From Symbiodinium microadriaticum (Eukaryota; Sar; Dinophyceae; Suessiales; Symbiodiniaceae), in assembly GCA_001939145.1 (NCBI GenBank), contig LSRX01000365.1:360374-424373 (forward strand): DNA of 64,000 bases, in the 5' to 3' direction. Below the pieces are notes generated by a model. That model was not told where the DNA came from, searched no databases, and saw only the letters and a list, made by a program, of their open reading frames with translations. The position numbers and the translations under genes are program-made. Shown in pieces: positions 20,928 to 33,415 of this stretch (positions are counted from its first letter, which is position 1; every line of letters starts with the position of its first letter).

Positions 20928-21906
20928 GTTTGAGTTTAGGGCTTATAGGGTTTAGGGTTTAGGGTTTGGGGTTATTTTCCCTCCCACTTAGCAAGGACGA
21001 GCCCTGCAATGGGGTTTGGGGTTTGGGTTTAGGGGTTTAGGTTTAGGGTCCCGAATCCCGAATGCAGGGTCTCGAGGATACAGGGGTCTAGGACAGCCTG
21101 AGGTCTGAGGACCCGGAGTCCCATACCGCTGTCTGTAAATCCCGACAGCAGGGCTCGGGGTGTGGGCTGGAGGGGGCCTCGGGAATTCGACTGGGTTGCG
21201 GAGGTGTATCATGTCTTACAGCCGGGTAATGCATCTATAGAAACGAGCATGCAAACTCTCATCAATCATCAGTGTACAGGCTAGGTCACAATCTTCAACA
21301 CTGCGTGACTATGTGATATAAAACGCTATAACAGGTTCACCAGAACCGTATCGTTTGTTCATGGAGTGCCTGTTTCATAGTTTCATATCCTACAGTCTCC
21401 GAAAGCCCTCAACCATGTCAGAGGGCCTCCTAGCATCTTAAACTCCGCAACTACGTACCGCACAACCTTCCATCTACGTCCGGAGTTGGCCCGAAACCCT
21501 AAACCCCAGGAAGCATCTGCATCTCCCCAGATCCTGTACCTGCAGGTCTACACGGAGAGATTGTCACGGTGCAGGCAAACGTCTGCTTAAAGAGCAGAAC
21601 AAAACCAAGAGCTGGGGTAAAGTTGAAGCCTACAGAGGCCATGGATTTCTAGAGCCAGACAGTTCACGCCCGCAACTGCTGAACTAATGTAGGAACCTGA
21701 TTAAGAAACCCCGGCCTTACAAAACCCCAAGATATTAGGGCTCATATAAAGAACCCTAGCTACTATAAAGAACCCTAACAAGGACCTAGGCTTTCTTTAC
21801 CAGGTTCCTACATAACACCATGGCTACCGGGCAGAGTCTAAGGGTTTATCTTACGACTTGCCCTAAGCCCCCAAACTCTGAGCCCAAAGGCTTGAGCCTA
21901 CATGGG
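20928..21906. other. Stretch without a recognised gene
   Basis: A TTTAGGG patch at 20938-20970, then mostly unique sequence with scattered CCCTAAA units. No reading frame is convincing. Confidence 0.4.
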
Positions 21907-22000
21907 TAGTTCTCCTAATTAGGGTCCCTTTTTAGGTCCACAAGATAGTACGGCACCCTTATAAAAAGGCCCCTAAAAGGGACCCTAATTTGGAGAACTA
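21907..22000. repeat. Foldback element, TAGTTCTCC family, copy 1
   Basis: Inverted ends TAGTTCTCC(T/A)AATTAGGG and the complement CCCTAATTTGGAGAACTA, with a core containing GTACGGCACCCTTATA. Related copies at 49520-49614 and 50504-50599. Confidence 0.7.
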
Positions 22001-23500
22001 GCTTGTGGCTTCGCTTGGCTGACTGCCAAACAGCACAGAAAGCGGCAAAACGAAGTGCTTACATGTTTGCGAAGAATGCTCTAAGACTGTAACTGTTCTT
22101 CGTATGGTCGGCTACAACATGCGATAGCTATGAAGAAAGAAAGGTCATACCGAAAGCTTACCATACAAGCAGCCTTACGGTTCCGAAACACTCCCACTGA
22201 AGATTCGAGCAAGGGTCGTTCCGCTCGACGTCCGGAAGCTGGAGGGTCTGAATCCATTCCCTGCCGCGTGCACACGCTCTTTCCCTACCCGAGACAAGGA
22301 TACCAGTGACGATTCGTCCTCAATCTACCCCTCCTGTTTCTTCCCCAAAAACCAAGCAAACAGAAGTTCGAATTCCAGAACGAAATAGAACGCAAAATAA
22401 TCTAAGAAAAACCGACCCCCCCCCCTCCCAAATTGCAACAAAACCTGATACCCTGACCGTAGCCCCCCAAGCCCCAAGCCCTCAACCCTGAGGCTGAGGG
22501 TTTTTTTCCCAATAGGCTCAATAGAGCTTGAGCGAAACTACAGAGGGCTTCTAGGGTGCAGTTCCGGGCAGAGTTTCGGAGGTTAGGGTATGCTGCTCGA
22601 TTGGTTCTTGAGCTATCTGAATGGAGGTTCAGAACCCTGTGCTCAGCTCGAACTTGTCCAGTATCTTCCGGGAAATAAAGACGATTTGGGGTGATATAGT
22701 ATAGGGGTTCCAGTACCAAAACACGTTAAAGGCTACCTATACTTTACTACTAAGATCTTGATAAACGTGTCGGAGGCACTGGAGCTCTGTACACTGAGCT
22801 GAATCCAAGCGCCGGTGCCCTTGGGCCTCGATACAGGAAGAGTTTCGGAATTTGAGGATAGGGGTTAGAGTTTAAGGGTTTGGAGATTAGGAATAACATT
22901 ACAATCGGAACTAGGGGCTACGGCTTAGGGCTGCACTGCTGGATGTCGGATAGTGCGGTTTAGCATGCAGGTGGCAATGTGCGACATTGACTCCGGTGCC
23001 CCGGCTGTCATCTGCAGAACACCGCAGTACATCCTATCCGAAACTATGGAGACCGACGCGATAAGTAGGGGTGGGGGGCTGCTACTGCCACTGCTACGAC
23101 GGGTCGTAGTACGAGTACTCGAGTCGGACTACCCTGCTACTACCTCGACAACTACATACGACTCCCATGCTGCTATATACTGGCAGTTTGCACAAGCCAC
23201 GGCTCGTCACGCCAAGCCAACCGAGGTCAAGGCAAGCTAAGCGAAAGCCAAGGCAAATGGAAGGACTGCAGCTGCCACGTCTTGGGCGACTACTGGGAGC
23301 AGTTTCGCAGTGTTGCGAGCCACAAGAACAGGATTCACCAGCAGCAAGAACAAAACTGCGACCAGGATTACAGGAGCAAGCTCCCGAGACAGTCGAAGGA
23401 GCAAGCAAGCATGTCTTCCCCCGTCTGCAGTGAGACTGTGCCTGTTGCGACAGACACACATACAAGGTTGATATTTTTTGTTCAACATACTTTCATACCC
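22001..23500. other. Stretch without a recognised gene
   Basis: Mixed-composition sequence with a C8 tract at about 22418 and a small CTA/CGA triplet patch near 23080-23160. Several short open frames overlap on both strands and none stands out. Confidence 0.35.
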
Positions 23501-23504
23501 TCGT

Positions 23505-23640
23505 ACTTTCACACCCACTCACATACACAGGCATGCATCCACACACATGCATGCATGCTGCATACATGCATACGTGCATGCAGACATAGGTGTAGTACAG
23601 ACGCACATGCATACACACCACATAGTAGCAGACCTGCAGC
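23505..23640. repeat. CATA/GCATGCA-rich microsatellite
   Basis: Irregular ACAT, ACAC and ATGC tetramers, similar in kind to 29820-30465. Confidence 0.7.
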
Positions 23641-25029
23641 CATACTAAAGCGTACAGACTCACAGGCATACAGACAAAAACAATGGAACGGCATCGACGA
23701 CGACTCTCACTCCAATACCACCACTGGAAGATTTTTTCTCGGATCGGAGAGGGGGGGGAGAAGAACAACAGGGGTGGGCGGTGTACTGTAATGTTGTCGT
23801 TCGGTGGGGGGGATTAGAAACCGGGGGGAGGGGGGGGGGTGGAGAATAAGAACCCCCTTGGTCATCTGGAAACTATGAGCGTCAAAAGCCTTGAAAGGGC
23901 CCTTAGACTGTGGCGGGCTTGCGACTAAAGCAGAAAAGCCAACCGTGCCAAACCAACTCTCGAAAAGTATACGGAGCTTAGTGAAAAAATGAACCTGCAA
24001 CGTCCTTTTGCCTATAATTCTTCTCTCTCCCCCTCTCTCTCTCGCTGGCTTTCGCTGTGCCTTTGCATCCAGCCTCATTCGCTTCGTCGGGCCTGAACCC
24101 TTTTCCGCATCACCCCAAACCCTCTCTCTCTCTCTCTCTCGCGTGCTCAGGGGATCCCGTCACCCCAAACCCTAAACCATATATACATCCTACAAACACC
24201 CCAAAGCGCTGCAAAAAAACAAACCCTAAACTCTATATAAAGCCCCGTGGAACTCCCAAGCAAGGCTTTAACAAAACTACATAAGCCCTGTGGAACTCCC
24301 AAGCAAGCCTTAAGCCCTAAACCCTAAACCCTAAAGGGCTTTTTTACGAAAAAAGCTGCAACCAGGAGGCGCTGTTTGAGCGTTCTAAGGCCAGGAGCTT
24401 GCGAAGATCGACATTGGGATCTTCCTTCCACAGCTGGGCTTCGGGGTTAGGGTGGTTTAGGGTTTGGGGGTTTAGGGTTTAGGGTTTTGTGTTTAGGGGG
24501 TTTGTCGGCTTGTTTGCAGTTTAGAGTTTGGTGTGTTTTGTGCCTTTCAAGGGCTTTTTGTTAACTGGCAAACAAAAGTCTGAAGTATTGAGTCATCGAT
24601 TTAACGCAGTGGCCCGAAGTTTCAAGCGGAAACCTTATGCCGCAAGATCCACGCGCGAATTCCTGGAACAGCTGCGACAGGCCAGGCCTGCATCCTGCAG
24701 GACAGCCGATGCAAGACCCGGCCCACCTTCGGGAGAGCTCCAGTCTTGCTACGGGTTATGGTTTGGGAGCCGCTTACGCTCCGCTTGGTTCCAGGATAGC
24801 CCTCAGTTCTTAGGGCTCATGTTGATAGAAACCCCAGCAGTTCTTCCTGCTTCTCCCTTAGTGAATGGTTTAGGGTTTTTTTTGTGTTTAGGGTTTTAGG
24901 GTTCATGGTTTAGGGCCCCTTTAAAGACTGAACCTTCGTCGGAGCTGTTGTTGCGCTTGTCTCAAGACTCATGCGGATATGCAAGTCGGAACCTAAGTCG
25001 GCTCGCACATGAACTCAGGCTGACATACG

Positions 25030-25130
25030 GTTGATGGTATAAATCCTGCATTACCCATAATAAGGAATGGACCATAATCCCCACAGTTTGGGGTCCTTAA
25101 TTAAGGTAATGCGGGATTTATATCATCAAC
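25030..25130. repeat. 101-bp MITE, GTTGATG family, copy 1
   Basis: Terminal inverted repeats of 26 bp with two mismatches, beginning GTTGATGRTATAAATCC. The core CCCATAATAAGGAATGGACC is shared with the copy at 51597-51693. Too small to encode a transposase, hence non-autonomous. Confidence 0.8.
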
Positions 25131-26273
25131 AGTATCCCCTGAACCCCTGACCCATACGCATGGGCCAGCAGGCGAAGCAGCAGAAGTAAACCTGAAAGCC
25201 CTTAGACTCTAGATCCACACCTTAATCTCTGATTTGTGCAAAGGCTTCTGGGAACCGGAAACTGCTGAAGTCCGCTAAAGCAGCCAAATTCAAACTGCGG
25301 CCATGCAAGCCCAAACTCCTAAGCCTTCCTAACTGCTGTAGAATTTATCAAACCGGAATCATCCGTGATAGTATGTCTGTGTGTAGTTCTTGCACAAGGT
25401 AGGGCTTAGTGTGATTTACTGAGATGCACCGACAGCCTTTTTCGAATCATGCAATATCATTAAATTCGGCTAGGGGCCTATATTATAACGAACAAATCAA
25501 AACATGCATATTAATATTGCTTTGGCCTGCAAGGGCCTAAGGACCTGTGGCCCCGTTCCACTTGCGTAGGCCTCTGCACGAAAAACCATGAACCACAACG
25601 GCCCTAAACTCCAGAAAGCACCAAGCCCTCACGCCGTGACTAAACGGCGAGGCAGTATGGCCTGAATCAATGAACGCTGCAAGCACCAGGCCCTAAACCA
25701 CATCATAGACCCCCAATCCTTCCTTCCCAAACCCTTGAACACTAAACCCGGCAGCCCTGACAAATCCCTAAAACCTACAGTTGTCCCGGAAGACCTGCAG
25801 AATTTCCCGACACCAGGCCCAGGGAAAGCCTCTTGCGCAGGGATCATCAGAAGCTCTTTTCCTTGGATTTTTTGGTGGAGGTAAGGTTTGGGGTTAAGGG
25901 TTTAGGGTTTAGGGCTTTTGGGGTTTAGGGTTTAGGCGTTTATGAAGGGGATCAACGGAAGTTTTAGACTATAGCAACGAGGGAACCCAGTTTTGGGGGT
26001 TTAGGGTTTAACTCTGAACCCTCAGCCCTAAACCTCAACCCCTAAAGCCTTAAACACTAAACGGGTGTGTCGGGTTCATGCAGCACCATGGGGTCGTGGG
26101 CTGATGTCGCTTACGGCTGAGCGCTCCATGGACTTGCGGTTTTTGGATCCCTGGGTTTTTCGGCTGTGTAGTAAAGCTGAATCTTCCACAACTAGGCACC
26201 GAAGGCTTTAGGGATCATAGTTGAGGGACTGCTAGAGATTTGGCGCGAATGATTTGAACTTGGGCTTGAAGAC
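25131..26273. other. Stretch without a recognised gene; G-to-C repeat junction near 26000
   Basis: 25886-25935 is a TTTAGGG patch. 25995-26055 passes from TTTAGGG to CCCTAAA sense within about 20 bases. The rest is unique sequence. Confidence 0.45.
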
Positions 26274-26576
26274 ATGGAGCTTCCGGTCGCAGGCCTGTGG
26301 CTCTGCTTTCTGCTACTTTTGCCGCCTCGAACAAGTTTTTTTTCATGCACGTTGCAAGCAAAGCCTCCGGGCGGTGCCGGTGATCAGATACATCCTCCCC
26401 CTAAGCCCCAAGATGCCTGCCGTCCCGAGATTTGCCTTTTCCTGTCGAAACATCCACGCACGCCTGAACCATCAGAACGAGAGGCGCACCCAATTGGCCA
26501 GCTCTCGCCTCTGACAGAAGTCCTGATCGAGTTGCAAGGCTTTGGGGATGTACCCAGAGAACCCAACAGCCCTTAA
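26274..26576 (+). CDS. Weak candidate ORF with signal-peptide-like start
   Basis: 100 codons starting MELPVAGLWLCFLLLLPP, which resembles a secretory signal, followed by Pro/Ser-rich sequence. The last codons are supplied by the inverted repeat of a foldback element (from 26553). No family is recognised and no splice context supports it; it could be chance. Confidence 0.2.
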   Translation: MELPVAGLWLCFLLLLPPRTSFFSCTLQAKPPGGAGDQIHPPPKPQDACRPEICLFLSKHPRTPEPSEREAHPIGQLSPLTEVLIELQGFGDVPREPNSP

Positions 26577-26664
26577 TTAAGGAATAGACCTTAAATTATA
26601 GGGGCCTTAATATTATGATTTAATATTTATATATTCCTTATTTAAGGGATATGGGGTTCTCTGG
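26553..26664. repeat. Foldback element, CCCAGAGAACC family, copy 1
   Basis: The left end CCCAGAGAACCCAACAGC and the complement of the right end CCCCAGAGAACCCCATATC are followed on each side by CCCTTAAWTAAGGAATA. The core is AT-rich. Broken copies occur at the Ns at 55189 and 63838. Confidence 0.75.
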
Positions 26665-27079
26665 GGGGGATAGACAGCCCAGGCATTCGCTCTAGAAGGC
26701 CCAGGCTGCTTCTCACTTACCCTCGTGAGCCATGGCCCTAGCCCATATTCTCTCCGGCGGTCGGTCGAGCTGTTCTGCAACATAATTCGGAAATCGGATC
26801 TTCCTAAACCCAACAAGGGGCAAAGGCAAAAACATACCAGAGCCTCGCGCAGTCTATATGCGGTAGGTACAGCCAAAAAAACCTTTCTTGGATTTAGGGC
26901 TCCCAGCCCTCAAAGACTTTGAGTCCTAAGGCTTAAACCCTGAACCCTCAGAGGGTTTAGGGTTTCCCAAGCCCTCGAAACCCCCAAACCCTACTCCTAA
27001 AACCCATCCCAAAAGCTCTGCAGGCTTGCAAGCAAGAAGGCCTGGTAGTTAGCCACTCTTCCGCCTCCCAAAAGCCCCT

Positions 27080-27240
27080 AAACCATAAACTCCTAAACCC
27101 TAACCCTAAACCCTAAACCCCTAAACTCCTAAACCCCTAAACTCCTAAACTCCTGAACTCCTGAACTCCTAAACCCTAACCCTAAACCCTAAACTCCTAA
27201 CCCTAGACCCTAAACCCTAAACCCCTAAACTCCTAAAGCC
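27080..27240. repeat. CCCTAAA / CTCCTAAA array
   Basis: About twenty units in C-rich sense including a CTCCTAAAC variant. Followed by the opposite-sense array at 27325-27470. Confidence 0.85.
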
Positions 27241-27324
27241 TCACGCCCCGGTGCCTCGATAAGTCCAGAGGTCTTGGTTGCGGGAGCCCCGCGCGCATGA
27301 GGCAAAAGCTTCTTCTCCTTCTGC

Positions 27325-27470
27325 CTGCGGGTTTAGGGTCTTAGGCTTTTTTTTTTAGGGGGTTTAGGGCTTTAGGGTTTTAGGGTTTAGGGCATTTTTT
27401 GGGGTTTAGGGTTTTAGGGTTTAGGGGTTAGGGTGTTTTAAGGGGTTTAGAGTTTAGGGTTTCAGCACGG
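27325..27470. repeat. TTTAGGG array
   Basis: About a dozen degenerate units in G-rich sense with a T8 tract. Confidence 0.8.
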
Positions 27471-27545
27471 ACAACTGGGAACAAGCCTGGCGAGATCTCA
27501 CGTACGACGAAAAGCACTTCAGCCAATTACAGGAGCAACGGTCGG
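27461..27545 (-). repeat. Long copy of the dispersed donor-like motif
   Basis: On the minus strand, AATTGGCTGAAGTGC ... CGCCAGGCTTGTTCCCAG, then TTGTCCGTGCTGAAACCC. It shares about 85 bp with 52615-52710 at lower identity, so the repeated unit is longer than the short motif. Confidence 0.55.
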
Positions 27546-28764
27546 CTGCAGGATTTCGGGTTTAGGGGGAAATGTAGGGCTGCCTGCATTTTGTTGGTAA
27601 AGACAGCATAGGTCTTAGGGCTTCTTTTGGTGAAAGGGGGTTTAGCTTTGCTTCCAACAAGGTTATGGTTTATGGCTTAGGAGGTTTCTTCATTTTGTCC
27701 GGTTCGGGGATCCGGGTTTAAGTATGGGGCCTCACTAGGGTGTTTCCTTACCACCGTTTGGAGTTTTTGACAGCATTGGGTTTACGCTGGAGGACTTCTG
27801 GGAATGGAGCAGGTTCAGTATTGAGCGTCGAGTTTGAGGGATTCACCCCACCATAAGCCTTTCAAAAATGCTCCGTAACTACCGATCAATACAAGCTGTT
27901 CAACGACCAATGCAAGAAGGAAAAAAAGGAATCCTAGAAGAGCTGCTTCGCGCACGAAACCAAGCCGCACACAGCCGTTTCACTGGGTTTAGGTTTAGGA
28001 TTACACTCTTGTTGGGCTTATGGCTTCGGGTTTATGCTTTGGTTGGACCCAGGGTTTAGAACTTAGGCTTAGGGTCTATACGATGGTTGGGTTCAGGGTT
28101 TAGGATTGCACTGCAGTTGGGTTTACGGCTTTGAGTTTATGATTTGGTTGGGTTCAAGGTTTGGGATTACGCCGTGGTTGGGTTTATGGCTTCGGATTTA
28201 TGCTCTGGTAGGGTTCGGGGTTGAGGACTTACACTGCGTTGGGCAGATTACCTTGGATGGGTTCAGGGTTTAGGATTTACGGTGTGGGCTTAGGGCTTAT
28301 GCTTTGGTTCGGTTCAGGGTTTGGGATTGCACTGCGGTTGGGCTTATGGCTTACACGGTTTTATGCTTTGTTGGGTTGGGATTTAGGGTCTACACTGTGG
28401 TCGCCATTAGAGTTTTAAACAGGCTGTGCAGGGGCTTCGTGTGGAGGCGTTCTCGAGTTGCCTTCTTTCCCCCCACGCTTAACCCTGTGTAAACCAAAAA
28501 AACCCTAGCACCCAAACCCCACAGCTCCCTCAAAATGCTGCCCCACGCCTTTTCTCCCTGCTGGGCACGACCGCCCAATCCTGGAGGATTTGGGGATATT
28601 TGGGGTTTTTGATGAGGTATCCATAGGGTCTGAGGCCAGGATTTTGGGGATTCCCTCCTGTCGGAGCCTGATATGGAAATTTGATCAAAAGAAGGGTCGT
28701 CGATCCTTAATCAGGGCAGCAGGTTGTGAAGTTGGAGGCTTGGAAGGCTCTGCTGTGCGGGTAA
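27546..28764. other. Stretch without a recognised gene
   Basis: 27980-28400 is a run of long, loosely repeated blocks (GGGTTTAGGATTACACT, GTTGGGCTTATGGCTT) with about 75-bp spacing, a decayed tandem repeat related to TTTAGGG. No gene is seen. Confidence 0.45.
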
Positions 28765-29145
28765 GCGCTAAACCCTAAGCCCTAAACCCTAAGCCCCAAA
28801 CCCTAAACCCTAAGCCCCCTAAAGCCTAAACCCTGAACCCCAAACCCTAAGCCCCCTAAAGCCTAAACCCTGAACCCCAAACCCTAAGCCTTAAACCCTA
28901 ACTAAAACCTAAGCTCTATAAGGCTTAGGGCCTAAGCCCTCAACCCGAAGCCCTAAGCCCTAAATAAACCCTAAACCGCAAACCCCGAAAACCCTAAAAC
29001 CTAAACCCTAAAACCCTAAAAACCTAAAACCTCAACCCTGTACCTAAACCCAAAGCCCTAAGCCCTAAACGCAAACCCCAAAAACCCTAAAACCTAAACG
29101 CTATTATACCCTAAACCCTAAACCCTAAGCCCTAAACGCACTTAG
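28765..29145. repeat. CCCTAAA-type array
   Basis: About 45 degenerate units in C-rich sense (CCCTAAGC, CCCTAAAC, AAAACCCT), including a local direct duplication near 28813-28880. TTTAGGG-sense units follow at 29255-29305. Confidence 0.85.
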
Positions 29146-29819
29146 AGGATGCACGGCCCTGGGAGCCCCAGGCTTGGCACACCGGGTCGAGGTGCATAAG
29201 ACCCAGGAGTCCAAAAGGACCAGCTCTCAAGTTTTTTTTTTTGGGGGGGGTTTAGGGTTAAAGGATTTAGGGGATTTAGGGGACTTAGGGTTTAGGGTTT
29301 AGGTTGTTGTTGTTGACTCCTTTTCTCCTAGGGTTTGGGGGTTGGTGATCAGTGTTTAGGGCCCAGGGCTCAGCTAGAGTTGCCACAGGAGCAAATGGGG
29401 TAGCATGGTGAGTCAGGGTTTCGGGCTTATATTTTCAGCACAAGCTGAACTTCAGAGAACTGCCTAGCCAATCGATGACAACAACGGTGCACTGCTAGGT
29501 GATTACTTGACCTGCACACATACACCCATATAATATAACATGACAGGCCTCGTGGGTCTAACTTTTGCTGAAAGTAAACCCAAAAAGCTACACCTAATAA
29601 CTAGCATCGTGACTCGCAGCTCAAGAAATATGAGCGCAGAACGGGGGCCAGGATTCTTCATGTAGACCCATGCATCATAAATCCTCTACCTGGAAGGAGG
29701 TTGCAGTAAGGATCCCGATACTGCTCAAGCCCTTACAAAAATCTAAGGGGTGTATTGAACTTAGCCAGCTGTCTACAATACCCTCTGCTGCTAGGTCCTA
29801 GGCCCTCGACCCTATGTTC

Positions 29820-30226
29820 AGGTATACACATATTACACATATTATACATATATGAATACATAAAACAGTCATTTACGGTGTATGTATATACACACACATA
29901 CAGATATGTGTGCATATGTGTAGTTAAAACATATGTATATATATGTATACACACGTACACGGAAATGCATATCTATATATATATATATACATATACAGCA
30001 AAACACATACAACATACATACAAACATACGTACATACATACATACATACATACATACATAAATACATACATACATACATACATACATACATACATGCATA
30101 GACACGTACATACATACTTGCTTACATACGTGCATACATACATACATTCAGACATACAGACATACATACATACATACATACATACATACATACATACTTC
30201 CAGACAGACAGACAGACAGACAGACA

Positions 30227-30265
<39 letters not shown>

Positions 30266-30465
30266 AGGCAGGCAGGCAGGCAGAAAGACAGAGAAACAGA
30301 CAGACAGACAGACGGACAGGCAGGCAGGCAGGCAGACAGACAGACAAACAGACAGGCAGACATACAGACAAACATGTGTGCATTCATGCATACATACATA
30401 CATGCATCCTTGTACATATTAATGCATGTATGTATGTATGTATGTATGTATGTATGTATGGCCTC
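29820..30465. repeat. Compound tetranucleotide tract (ACAT)n (ACAG)n (AGGC)n
   Basis: Blocks of CATA, then CAGA, CAGG, CAGA and back to CATA/TGTA, about 640 bp in all. Long Tyr/Ile/His or Cys/Val/Met frames across it are compositional. Confidence 0.95.
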
Positions 30466-30689
30466 TTCCGCATCTTCCTCTTCCTCTGCGTCATCCTCGA
30501 CATCGCACCAGCTTCGGCTCTTCTGGATGGCCATCAAGCCTCGGTCGCTTACAGGATCAGGGGCCTGGGTTTATATATGGACTTCTGGGGGTTATAGAAG
30601 GATTCTATGATTCTATAAGGGTTCAGAGGCTGCTTACAGGACCGGGGGCTTCTTCGCAAGTGGGTTATAAAGGAGGCAGCTACAGTCAC

Positions 30690-31003
30690 CCGTGTATCTA
30701 CTCCGAACTTCCAGTGCGGTAAATCAGGCCAGGCCATGACCGTAGGAAAAGGTCGGAGCCGATACATCTGTGCAATGGCATGAAGTGCTTTTGCGGTGTC
30801 ATCTTTCAAACTGTCTTGGAGAAGTTTTCCGATGTTGGGCTGTCCCACCCTCCCTGGAACCTCGGCTGCTGAATCCGCCATTGCAAACCATACCAGGGAG
30901 CCCTGAAACAAACGGTCGAAGTTCAGCATACAGACGCTCGTTCAGGTTCTGCAAACCTGGAAAGACACCCTTGTAGTAGTGAAGCTCGCGTTCTAAAAAG
31001 CTC
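30690..31003 (-). pseudogene. Exon-like fragment with one frame change
   Basis: From GGCAG| at 31004 it reads LERELHYYKGVFPGLQNLNE and RLYAELRPFV. In a frame shifted by one base near 30905 it continues GSLVWFAMADSAAEVPGRVG, KLLQDSLKDDTAKALHAIAQ and MYRLRPFPTVMAWPDLPHW, to a donor GTGACT. The two halves join into one coherent sequence of about 105 residues, so a single-base indel in a coding exon is the simplest reading. No family is recognised. Confidence 0.4.
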
Positions 31004-31587
31004 CTGCCGGGAGATTCGGATCTATTCTTGCCGCTGAGTCGTGGGCTACTCAAGCAGCCGACGCAGAAGGTCGTGCGGCAGGAAGGGCACCTTGGCAGAT
31101 GGCGGGTTTTATTGTTTCTGGCTTAGCTTTAGTGTTTAGGGTTTAGGGTACCGCAAAGTAGACCATGGTGGCGACATGATTGCGAGAATGACAAGATCAA
31201 AAACAGCAATGGCCAGAGGCGTAGCAACCACCCTAAACCCTAAACTGCCCTTTGCACAGTCCCGCCACAACATTTGTCGCAATGGCCAAAACATCCGGCG
31301 CCGTTTTCCTTTTTGCATGCCTTGACCTACTCCGTGTCAAACCCGACATGCCTCACAAATCTAAGTCTAAACTTATGGACTACTACATCCAACTTACCCA
31401 GCCCGTGAAGCTCTGAACACGAACGTCCTTAGCCAAGAGCAGCATCATGGGCTATAAGTGCACCATATGAGCTTTCAGTGCCGGCAGTGAGCGGCTTTCA
31501 AGCGACGCTTGAGACCCTGACAACATATCTAAGCACCCCTGATCCTCCATACAGTTTGTCCCCACAACAAGCCGGCTCAGATTAAGC

Positions 31588-31845
31588 CTAAAACAAAAAC
31601 CCAAAAAGTGTCCCATCCTTCACCCTTCCAGAGCCTGTGAGAATGGCCCAAAGCCCAGCCGCTCCAGAATCGAACGAGGGCTCGGAACATCCAGACTCAA
31701 AGCACGTGGCAACATTAGGGGCGAAAGGAAGGTGACTTAGATACAAAACCACACAGGGATCGAAGTGCTCCGGGGTTGGGAGGATTTGGGTTTTAAGGTC
31801 GAGACACTTCGAGGCTGCAGAAGTTGAGCCTCCCTTTGTCTTCAA
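31588..31845 (-). CDS. Weak candidate exon
   Basis: An 85-codon frame reading LPTPEHFDPCVVLYLSHLPF and APNVATCFESGCSEPSFDSG. The composition is protein-like, but there is no splice or neighbour support. Confidence 0.25.
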   Translation of the reverse strand: MKTKGGSTSAASKCLDLKTQILPTPEHFDPCVVLYLSHLPFAPNVATCFESGCSEPSFDSGAAGLWAILTGSGRVKDGTLFGFLF

Positions 31846-31984
31846 GGACCCCGCCCGAACCGAAGCCTAGGACCCACCGAAGCCTGGGACCTAAGACCTG
31901 AAACGCTAGCGACAGCCTTAGAACCTAATATAAGAGCCTCTACAAGTAGAATAGGTCCCTAGGGCTCCTTAACATAATTTTAGT

Positions 31985-32080
31985 ATAAGATACCGGAAAC
32001 CCTGTTCAAATTATTGAGGCCACTTGCATGAGCATCCAGCAACCTCATGTAGGGGCCTCAATAATTGCCGTATGACAGCC
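31985..32080. repeat. Foldback element, AATTATTGAGGCC family
   Basis: Inverted AAATTATTGAGGCC and GGCCTCAATAATT separated by about 35 bases. Related in its GGCCTYAATAATT end to single ends at 16114, 17872 and 50872. Confidence 0.55.
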
Positions 32081-32871
32081 TAAACCCTAAAGCTATGAGT
32101 CCAGACGTGCTCAGACTCACACCACCAAGCACTTGTGCTGGGGGTGACACCTGACATGGGCAGTGATGAAGGCTAGCGATGAAAGGCACTCTCAAATCCT
32201 TTGAACCAAGAGACTGGTTCATTGAACTACATATGTACGGACCCGTTATAAGAAACGGCTAAAACCAAGGATATTGGAAGTCTCTCTGCTCTCTGATGGC
32301 TTCATGTCAATAATAGTCATAATGGTCTGGGGGGTTCGTTTTTTCGTTTTTGAAAGCGGACTTTCTAAACCCTAAACCTGCAATAAACCCTGAAACCCCC
32401 AAACCCTGGACGAAACCTTCAAGAATCCGTAAAGAACCCTTTAAAGACCCCTTAAAGAAGCCTGCAACAGGACTTCAGTCAGGGGTTGTTGGTGTGATCG
32501 TCCGGTGCTTCTTGAGTGCTGCATACTTCGAGGCTTCGAGATTAGTGTTTAGGGTTTGCAGGTTTAGGCTTTGGGACTTGGGGTTTAGGGCTTAGGGTTT
32601 CTGGGTTTTGGGTGCGTAAAGTTGAAGCTTATTGAGTTGTCCTTCTTCTTTGCGATGTTGAGAGGACCAGCTGACTTCGTTTGCTCGCGCACACAACAGG
32701 CTTCAAGACCCAGAATGTGTTAAGCCTGTTAAGCTCTGAATATAGCCAACTACAGGTATGTCGCGTATTGCTAGCCGTCTGCTGTAAGCGTAAGTCATGC
32801 AGAACATTGCAGAACTCTTAACCGTCCCTAACGAAAACGCTGAAGCCCTGAACTCTTTTTCCCTCCCTCGT

Positions 32872-32879
32872 TTGCTCTC

Positions 32880-32924
<45 letters not shown>

Positions 32925-32946
32925 CTCTCTCTCTAGCCCTCTCTCT
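32872..32946. repeat. (CT)n microsatellite
   Basis: About 35 CT dinucleotides with rare interruptions. A smaller CT patch lies at 24021-24050 and 24121-24141. Confidence 0.9.
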
Positions 32947-33415
32947 CCCGCCCGCGCCCTAAACCCTGCACCCTAAGCCCCGCATTCGAAGCCCTCAGCC
33001 CTTCCCATTAAAGGTGACGGCCCTAAAGCCTATGGAAGCTTTAAAACTTGTAGAATCCCAAACCCAAAATTCTTGCAGAACCCTCGTAGAACCCTTCCGG
33101 AACCCTGAATAAACACTATCAGAAAACCGACAAACATTGCATGCCAGGCACATTGCCCACCGTTCGCCGCTGAATTCGAGCAGGTGCTTGGCTCCTGTGC
33201 CAGTGCCAACTCCGGTTGGGTGGGCGGGGGTGGGTGTTGGGGTGTTAGTGCGACGGAATTTAGACCTAAACCCTAAAACCCTAAAGCCCTAAATCCTAAA
33301 CCCCTAAAGTTGAAGTTACCATCTGAACTTTCAAGATGCCACGCTACTTGCTATAAATCCCCTAGGCAACAGCCCTGGTTTGGGGTTCAGGTCTTAGCAT
33401 TTTAAGGCTCGAAGA

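Noticed and set aside
29820-30465. Long Cys/Val/Met and Thr/Tyr/His open frames
   Set aside because: They are produced by (ACAT)n, (ACAG)n and (AGGC)n tetranucleotides. No flanking coding sequence.
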